From: Streptomyces fuscichromogenes
GTDB taxonomy: Bacteria; Actinomycetota; Actinomycetes; Streptomycetales; Streptomycetaceae
Assembly: GCF_014645815.1 (NCBI RefSeq)
Contig: NZ_BMML01000048.1
Location: 1 to 38,915, forward strand
Length of the DNA: 38,915 bases
Direction: 5' to 3'
Part shown: positions 34,225 to 38,915 of the stretch, piece after piece
Position numbering within the stretch: position 1 is the first letter of the stretch
Layout: each line of letters begins with the position of its first letter
Notes under the pieces: model-generated
What the model was told of the DNA's origin: nothing
The model's input: the letters and a program-made list of their open reading frames with translations, nothing else
The model's database searches: none
Made by a program: the position numbers and the translations under genes

Positions 34225-35631
34225 GTGCAGGCTATCGGGTTGCGTCCCAGGGTTCATGTCAGTGCCGATGGTTCGGGGGCGGTCGGACATGCCGGGGCAC
34301 GGCTGCCGGCGGATCTCGCTGACGCCACCGGCCTGACCGCCGCGTACTCCGCCGCTCTCAGGCCGCTTCGGCCGCGCGGGACCGGGCATGATCCGGGCCG
34401 GGTCGCCACCGACCTGGCGGTGATGCTCGCCGACGGCGGTGAGGCGATCGCGGATCTGGCCGTGCTGCGGGACCAGGCAGGGGTGTTCGGCCCGGTCGCC
34501 TCCACGCCCACCGCTTGGCGGTTGCTCGCCGACACCGACGAGGCTGCACTCGCTTCGCTGCGAGCGGCCCGCGCCACGGCCCGGGAAGTCGCCTGGATGC
34601 AGGCCGCCGAGACCGGCGAGGGCATACCTGCCGCTCGGGCCGGCGGACGAGAACTTCCCGGCCTGGTTCTGGACCTCGACGCCACGCTGGTCGCCTGCCA
34701 CTCGGAAAAGGAACAGGCCGCCCCGACCTATAAGGGCGGCTTCGGCTTCCATCCGCTGCTGTGTTTCCTCGCGGACACCGGCGAGGCCGTATCGGGGCGG
34801 CTACGGCCCGGCAACTCCGGAGCCAACACTGCCGCCGATCACATCGCGGTGCTCGACCACGCGCTCGCGCAGATCCCCGACGCTCACCGGCACGGCACCG
34901 ACATCCTGGTCCGCGCCGACAGCGCCGGATCCGCGAAAGCCTTCCTCACCCGCGTCCGCGACCTGCGGAAACAAGGAATCCCTACCTTCTTCTCAGTCGG
35001 ATACGCAATCACCGAGCCGGTCCGCCGAGCCATTCGGGCCATGCCCGACCGTCTCTGGCATCCCGCCCTGGACCAGGACGGGACGCTGCGTGATGGCGCC
35101 GAGGTGGCCGAGCTGACCGGCATGGTCGATCTGGACGGCTATCCGACCGGTACCCGCATCATCGTGCGCCGGGAGCGGCCGCACCCCGGAGCCCAGCTGT
35201 CCCTGTTCGACCAGGACGAGGGCCTGCGGCATCAGGTGTTCCTCACCGACACCCCCTGCTCCGGGGGCGGATCCGCCCAGTTCCTCGAGGTCCGTCACCG
35301 CGGGCATGCCACGGTCGAGGACCACATCCGGTGCGGCAAGACCACCGGCTTCGGCCGCTTCCCCTCCCGCGACTTCGCCGTCAACGCCGTCTGGCTCGAA
35401 CTCAGCCTCGCGGCAATCGACCTGCTCGCCTGGACGCGCGTCCTGCTGCTGGACGGGGAGCTGGCCACCGCCGAGCCGAAGAAGCTCCGCTACCGACTGC
35501 TGCACGTCGCCGCCCGCCTCACCCGCGGCGGCCGACGCCTGCGCTTGCGGATATCGGCGACCTGGCCCTGGAGAAACGAACTGGCCACGGCCTTCCACCG
35601 CCTCGCCGCACTGCCCCGCCCAGCCGGCTGA
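34225..35631 (+). CDS. IS1380-family transposase
   Basis: The 468-residue protein has the IS1380 layout: VSADGSGAVGHAGARLPADL and LADGGEAIADLAVLRDQAGV near the N-terminus. The catalytic LVLDLDATLVACHSEKEQ follows, then YKGGFGFHPLLCFLADTGE, the second Asp in ILVRADSAG, and the Glu region with HRGHATVEDHIRCGKTTGFG. The C-terminus reads RISATWPWRNELATAF. No lesion is seen. The start is GTG/ATG near 34225, just after the right arm of the upstream hairpin. The related fragment at 28678-28999 is a different copy with several changes. Confidence 0.95.
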   Translation: MQAIGLRPRVHVSADGSGAVGHAGARLPADLADATGLTAAYSAALRPLRPRGTGHDPGRVATDLAVMLADGGEAIADLAVLRDQAGVFGPVASTPTAWRLLADTDEAALASLRAARATAREVAWMQAAETGEGIPAARAGGRELPGLVLDLDATLVACHSEKEQAAPTYKGGFGFHPLLCFLADTGEAVSGRLRPGNSGANTAADHIAVLDHALAQIPDAHRHGTDILVRADSAGSAKAFLTRVRDLRKQGIPTFFSVGYAITEPVRRAIRAMPDRLWHPALDQDGTLRDGAEVAELTGMVDLDGYPTGTRIIVRRERPHPGAQLSLFDQDEGLRHQVFLTDTPCSGGGSAQFLEVRHRGHATVEDHIRCGKTTGFGRFPSRDFAVNAVWLELSLAAIDLLAWTRVLLLDGELATAEPKKLRYRLLHVAARLTRGGRRLRLRISATWPWRNELATAFHRLAALPRPAG

Positions 35632-35787
35632 CCGGCAACCACCCCGCCCGCCCACGACCCGAAGGACCCTGGAGAACCCGACCACCGCGCCGGGATTCCG
35701 CCATGCCCGAGCACCGACATCGCGTCGGTCACCCGACAGCCGAACCTCAGCAACGCCTCATCGCCCCAACCGAAATGCCGAGGTTAG
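35632..35787. other. IS1380 right end and 11-base spacer before IS5/IS427
   Basis: No gene. 35632-35776 is the non-coding right end of IS1380. The few bases at 35777-35787 are all that is left of original DNA between the two elements. Confidence 0.6.
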
Positions 35788-36683
35788 AGCTCGTAACACG
35801 ATCTTGTTGAGGTGTCCCGGCCGGGCGTGACCGATGTGACGATTCAGCCGTTGGGGAGGGTGTGAGTACCCGGCCGTGGATCGTGGATGACGACTTGTGG
35901 GCACTGATCGAGCCGCTGCTGCCGCCATGGCCGGAGCGATCACCGGGGCCTCGGCCTGTGCCGGACCGGATGTGTCTGCAGGACATCTCGTACGTGCTCC
36001 ACAACGACATAGCCTGGCAACTGCTGCCCCTGGAGTTGGGATTCGGTTCCGGACAGACCTGCTGGCGGCGTCTGGAGCGGTGGCAGCAGGCCGGGGTCTT
36101 CGACCGGCTGCACCGTATTCTGCTCGCCGAGCTGAATGCCGCGGGTGGGCTCGACTGGTCCAGGGCGTGTGTGGACGGCTCCCACATCCGTGCGAAAAGG
36201 GGGAGCCGACACCGGTCCGTCACCGGTCGACCGCCGGAAGACGGGCAGCAAGCACCACCTGATCTGCGACGGACGGGGTATCCCGCTCAAGGTCATCACC
36301 ACCGCGGCGAACGTCAACGACGTCACCCAGACCCTCGCCCTGGTCGACGGCATCCCGCCCGTGGCCGGGCGCCCCGGCCGGCCACGCCGTCGTCCCGATT
36401 CGCTGCTCGGAGACAAGGGCTACGACTCCAACCCCAACCGCGAGGAGTTACGCAAGCGCCGGATCCTGCCGGTCATCTCCCGCAAGGGCGCCCCGAACAT
36501 CAAGGGCCTGGGCAAGCTCCGCTACGTCGTCGAGCAGACCTTCGCCCTGCTCCACCAGTTCAAACGCCTCGCCGTGCGATGGGAACGCCGAACCGAACTC
36601 CACGACGCCTTCGTCTCATTGGCCTGCGGCCTCATCTGCTGGAGGCGCCTGAAGAAGCACCGATCATGATCGTGTCACGAGCT
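35788..36683 (+). mobile_element. IS5/IS427-type insertion sequence
   Basis: AGCTCGTAACACGATC (35788-35803) and GATCGTGTCACGAGCT (36668-36683) form a 16-bp terminal inverted repeat with one mismatch. The 896-base length is typical. The transposase lies in two frames. No exact target duplication is clear (TTAG on the left, TTCG on the right). Confidence 0.85.
35862..36669 (+). pseudogene. IS5/IS427-type transposase in two frames
   Basis: The first frame (from 35862) reads PWIVDDDLWALIEPLLPPWP, LHNDIAWQLLP and the catalytic CVDGSHIRAK (Asp). At an AAAAGGGGG run (about 36195-36203) the frame must change by +1 (or -2) to reach GGADTGPSPVDRRKTGSKHH, NVNDVTQT (second Asp), LLGDKGYDSN and KLRYVVEQTFALLHQFKR (Glu), ending TGA at about 36669. 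Related IS427 elements use two overlapping frames and ribosomal slippage, usually -1, so this may be programmed or be a plain indel. The gene is otherwise complete. Confidence 0.8.
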
Positions 36684-36688
36684 TTCGG

Positions 36689-37090
36689 CTACAACGCACA
36701 CCACTCACCCAGAGGGCCGGCCACCGGAGTCTGCGTGGAGTCGTGCACCAGGTCCCACGCCCGATCGGTATCCAGGACAAAGTCGCCCGTGAAAGCGGCC
36801 AGATCGTCCATGATCGGGACCTCGACCTCGGCACCCGAGGGCGCCGTGCCGTCTCCTACGAGCAGAGACATCCGCCCGGTGTCACTCATCAGGTGAACGA
36901 CCGCGTGATCATCTCGAAAGGCCAGGGTCAGCACCGGGAACTCCCTGTTCGGCGACCGAACCTCGACGTATCCCTGGCCACAGGAACGCAAGTCATCGAA
37001 GCGATCCGACAGATCCTTCACCTCTGTGCGTCGCTCAACCGGATCGAACAGTCCCGATTCCGGCGACGTCGCCGCCCACACCACGCTCAT
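36689..37090 (-). CDS. Imm1-like immunity protein candidate
   Basis: The 133-residue acidic protein has the order seen in Imm1-family toxin-immunity proteins: RFDDLRSCGQGYVEVRSP, then FPVLTLAFRDDHAVVHLMSD, LLVGDGTAPSG, VEVPIMDDLAAFTGDFVLDT and the closing GPLGEWCAL. Such proteins neutralise a partner toxin delivered by contact or polymorphic-toxin systems. No toxin gene is in the window, so it is an orphan. ATG 37090 is chosen because the frame further up enters the right end of ISL3 at about 37117; the ribosome site is poor. The family call is tentative. Confidence 0.5.
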   Translation of the reverse strand: MSVVWAATSPESGLFDPVERRTEVKDLSDRFDDLRSCGQGYVEVRSPNREFPVLTLAFRDDHAVVHLMSDTGRMSLLVGDGTAPSGAEVEVPIMDDLAAFTGDFVLDTDRAWDLVHDSTQTPVAGPLGEWCAL

Positions 37091-37116
37091 CTCTCGGCAA
37101 CGGGTGAATCGAGGTT

Positions 37117-38850
37117 CTGGATCACTTTTGGTGCTGGCTCGGCCGAAGGTCACCGTCCGTGCCGGACGCGGCTCCTGGGTCACGCGGCGAGGAGCACGCG
37201 CTTGCGCAGGAGATCGAGACCGGCCCGGCCGAACATCTGCCGCTTCAGCATCTTGATCCGGTTCACCTGACCCTCGACAGCACCTGAACTGAACGGCAAC
37301 GTCAGCCCAGCAGTCACCGCCAACTGATCACTCCTGACGCCATTCACGAACGAATGCAGCTCAGGCAGGTCGTCGGCCTGGACCTTCTCCATCCATTCGG
37401 GCAGCTGTTGGCCGGTTCGGCCGTTCATCATCTCGGCGAACGCGTGAACGTGGCCGGCGGTGGCGTCGAGGTCCGGGCATCGGGCGAGGACGGCCTTGAG
37501 CTTGAGGGTCTCGTCCGGCGTGAGGCTGTCGGGGTGGCGGGTGATCCAGCCGGTCACGTCCCTCACCGAGGGCGGTCGGACTTTCTCGCGTGGAGCGGCA
37601 CCTGATCGCAGAGGCCGAAGGTAGTCGCGCAGGACCGTGAGGCCGCCGCGGTAGCCGACGGTCTTGATCTCCTGGAAGAGGGCGGCGGAACTGGTGCAGC
37701 CCTCGTTCCAGCGTTGGTGGAGGTAGGGCTTGTAGTCGTCGAGGATGCTGGGGCGGCCCTGCCACTTGCCGGCCACTAACTCCTGCCAGGTGGTGGCGCG
37801 GGCGAACCGGCGGACGGTGTTGCGGGACAGGCCCAGCTCGCGGGCGATCTCGCGCTGGGCGCGGCCCTGGTTGAGCAAGGTGTGCACGGCCTGGTGGCGC
37901 TCGCGGGTCCGATCAGCGCATCGGTGGGCGGTGCTGGCCGGACGGCCGGCGGTGGCGATCTTTTGCAGTTCTGCGACTGCGGCAGCCGATGCCTGCGTGG
38001 TGGGGGGATCGGCGGGTTCGTGCAGGTGGGCGGCGTGCCGGGTGACATACCGGTCGACTGCCTCGGTGAGGTTATGCCAGACATGCCAGCGATCGGCGAC
38101 TTGCACGGCTTTCGGGGCGCCTGCGCGGGCGCCCTCGGCGTAGGCGGTGGCTCGGTCGCGGCAGATGATCTCGACGCCGGGGTGTTCAGCGAGCCATCGG
38201 GTCAGCGTCGCCGCTTCTCGATCCGGCAGGAGGTCCACCGGCCTGTGGGTCTCGATGTCGATCAGTACGGTGCCGTAGACGTGGCCCTTGCGCAGGGCAA
38301 AGTCGTCAACGCCCAGGACGCGGGGCGTTGTTGGCTGCGGATCGGGCAGGGACCGTATCAGCCGCAGGAGGGTGGAGCGGCTGGTGACCGCTTCGAGGAC
38401 GGTCGTCAGCCGGGCGCCGGCGCGACCGGCCAGCATCAGTGCGACCACCTGCAGGACCGCGTGGAGCCGTTCGCTGCGTCGGCCGTAGCGGAAGGTGAGC
38501 CCGGCGACCTGTTCGGCGAATGTGGTCTTGGGACACGCGGCCGTAGAGCAGCGGAATCTGCGCACTCGCAGTTGGATCGCCACCGGTCGGCCGCCCACGG
38601 CGGCGTCAGCGAGCCGGCGGTCGTAACCGCTGTGGACGCGCCCGGATGTCTCACCGCATTCCGGGCAGGTCGCGTAGGCCGCGACAGCACGGGCGGCGAC
38701 AAGGACTCGTTCGTCCCCGAGCGTGATGTCCTCGATAACCAGGCCGTCCACCTGCGGGAACAGCATGTCCCGCCATTCCACGTCTGTCACGGGCGGTCAT
38801 GCTCACAGGGTTAGCGATCGGGTGCGTGGCGATCACCGGAACTGATCAGG
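37117..38850 (-). mobile_element. Complete ISL3-family insertion sequence
   Basis: Ends are suggested by GATCACTTTTGGTG (37120-37133) and CACCGGAACTGATC (38834-38847), 11 of 14 complementary. The length of about 1.73 kb and single long transposase fit ISL3. Immediately beyond the right end (38851) lies sequence from an inverted second copy. No 8-base target duplication was found. Confidence 0.6.
37180..38790 (-). CDS. ISL3-family transposase
   Basis: The 536-residue protein has the N-terminal zinc-finger region (ATCPECGE, FRCSTAACPK). The catalytic Asp is in RVLGVDDFALRKGHVYGTVL, and the second in IICRDRATAYAEGA with QVADRWHVWHNL. A helix-turn-helix (QREIARELGLSRNTVRRFAR near 330) sits in the long insertion. 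The Glu is in LPFSSGAVEGQVNRIKMLKRQ, followed by MFGRAGLDLLRKRVL, the family signature. ATG 38790 is in the usual place. No lesion is seen. Confidence 0.95.
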   Translation of the reverse strand: MTDVEWRDMLFPQVDGLVIEDITLGDERVLVAARAVAAYATCPECGETSGRVHSGYDRRLADAAVGGRPVAIQLRVRRFRCSTAACPKTTFAEQVAGLTFRYGRRSERLHAVLQVVALMLAGRAGARLTTVLEAVTSRSTLLRLIRSLPDPQPTTPRVLGVDDFALRKGHVYGTVLIDIETHRPVDLLPDREAATLTRWLAEHPGVEIICRDRATAYAEGARAGAPKAVQVADRWHVWHNLTEAVDRYVTRHAAHLHEPADPPTTQASAAAVAELQKIATAGRPASTAHRCADRTRERHQAVHTLLNQGRAQREIARELGLSRNTVRRFARATTWQELVAGKWQGRPSILDDYKPYLHQRWNEGCTSSAALFQEIKTVGYRGGLTVLRDYLRPLRSGAAPREKVRPPSVRDVTGWITRHPDSLTPDETLKLKAVLARCPDLDATAGHVHAFAEMMNGRTGQQLPEWMEKVQADDLPELHSFVNGVRSDQLAVTAGLTLPFSSGAVEGQVNRIKMLKRQMFGRAGLDLLRKRVLLAA

Positions 38851-38915
38851 CTGAGCTGCATTCGTTCGTGAATGGCGTCAGGAGTGATCAGTTGGCGGTG
38901 ACTGCTGGGCTGACG
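38851..38915 (+). pseudogene. Inverted partial copy of the ISL3 transposase 3' region (runs off window)
   Basis: All 65 bases to the window edge are the exact reverse complement of 37300-37364. They encode, on the plus strand, LHSFVNGVRSDQLAVTAGLT, identical to part of the intact transposase. It begins abruptly at 38851, directly next to the end of the intact element. Its extent to the right is not visible. Confidence 0.85.

Larger units (their letters stand above)
34112..35776 (+). mobile_element. Complete IS1380-family insertion sequence
   Basis: The likely ends are TTTCACTTGGG (34112-34122) and CCCAACCGAAA (35765-35775), an 11-bp inverted repeat with 9 matches. GCCG flanks both outer sides if the right end is taken one base further out, a possible 4-base target duplication. 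Total length of about 1.66 kb fits IS1380. The transposase is intact, so the element may be active. The IS5/IS427-type element starts only 12 bases to the right. Confidence 0.65.

Noticed and set aside
34107..35780. Definite 4-base target duplication (GCCG) around IS1380
   Set aside because: It requires placing the two ends asymmetrically by one base; kept only as a possibility.
37882..38814. 310-residue plus-strand ORF opposite the ISL3 transposase
   Set aside because: It is a shadow; the minus strand encodes the full transposase.
1..38915. tRNA, rRNA or CRISPR array
   Set aside because: None was seen: no cloverleaf with a plausible anticodon arm, no rRNA-like conserved stretch and no regularly spaced repeats with unique spacers were found by eye.

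Overview
The window is high-GC actinobacterial DNA, most likely Streptomyces or a close relative: GC-rich third codon positions, GTG starts, AGGAGG-type ribosome sites, an RppA-type type III polyketide synthase and an unusual density of insertion sequences all fit. It reads as accessory chromosome (biosynthetic genes plus mobile debris), not a core region.

Region 1 (1-10.2 kb) is one side of a non-ribosomal peptide cluster that continues off the left edge. A minus-strand NRPS (1-6593, C*-A-T-C-A-T-C..., cut by the window edge) is divergent from a SyrP-type Fe(II)/2-oxoglutarate hydroxylase (6944-7885). A flavin-dependent halogenase (8689-10110) follows on the same strand after an IS701-type transposase remnant. 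Together they predict a hydroxylated and halogenated peptide, with hydroxylation and halogenation probably on carrier-protein-bound residues. The first NRPS condensation domain has lost its catalytic His, and the first adenylation domain has Ser in place of the usual amino-group-binding Asp.

Region 2 (10.4-17.5 kb) holds an SDR reductase with an AraC-type regulator, then a decayed minus-strand group: an NRPS A-T-TE end with two frameshifts and no N-terminus, a gene split by an in-frame stop, and a phosphopantetheinyl transferase fragment. A TetR regulator and an NAD(P)-dependent epimerase/reductase follow, closed by a perfect 15-bp hairpin.

Region 3 (17.5-24.3 kb) has a secreted SGNH lipase/esterase, transposase scraps (IS3, IS30, IS5), a small membrane protein, a large NTPase with a C-terminal sigma4-like helix-turn-helix and its small two-helix membrane neighbour. 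It ends in a gene graveyard: IstB, IS256, TPP-enzyme, MFS and methyltransferase fragments.

Region 4 (24.6-28.4 kb) is a compact minus-strand operon: rppA (1,3,6,8-tetrahydroxynaphthalene synthase), an aldo-keto reductase, a SnoaL/NTF2-like protein and a cytochrome P450. Genes are 5 nt apart, then overlapping by 4 nt, then about 20 nt apart. The set predicts a tailored naphthol/flaviolin-type pigment or meroterpenoid-type core.

Region 5 (28.6-38.9 kb) is a nest of mobile elements: IS1380 and IS5 scraps, a Tn554-like pair of tyrosine recombinases broken by an IS5-type element, a lone ABM-family monooxygenase gene, ISL3 and IS256 remnants, a complete IS1380 element, an IS5/IS427-type element with a frameshifted transposase, an Imm1-like orphan immunity gene, and a complete ISL3 element that abuts an inverted piece of a second copy at the right edge.

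No tRNA, rRNA or CRISPR array was seen. All family calls come from reading motifs by eye; no database search was run.
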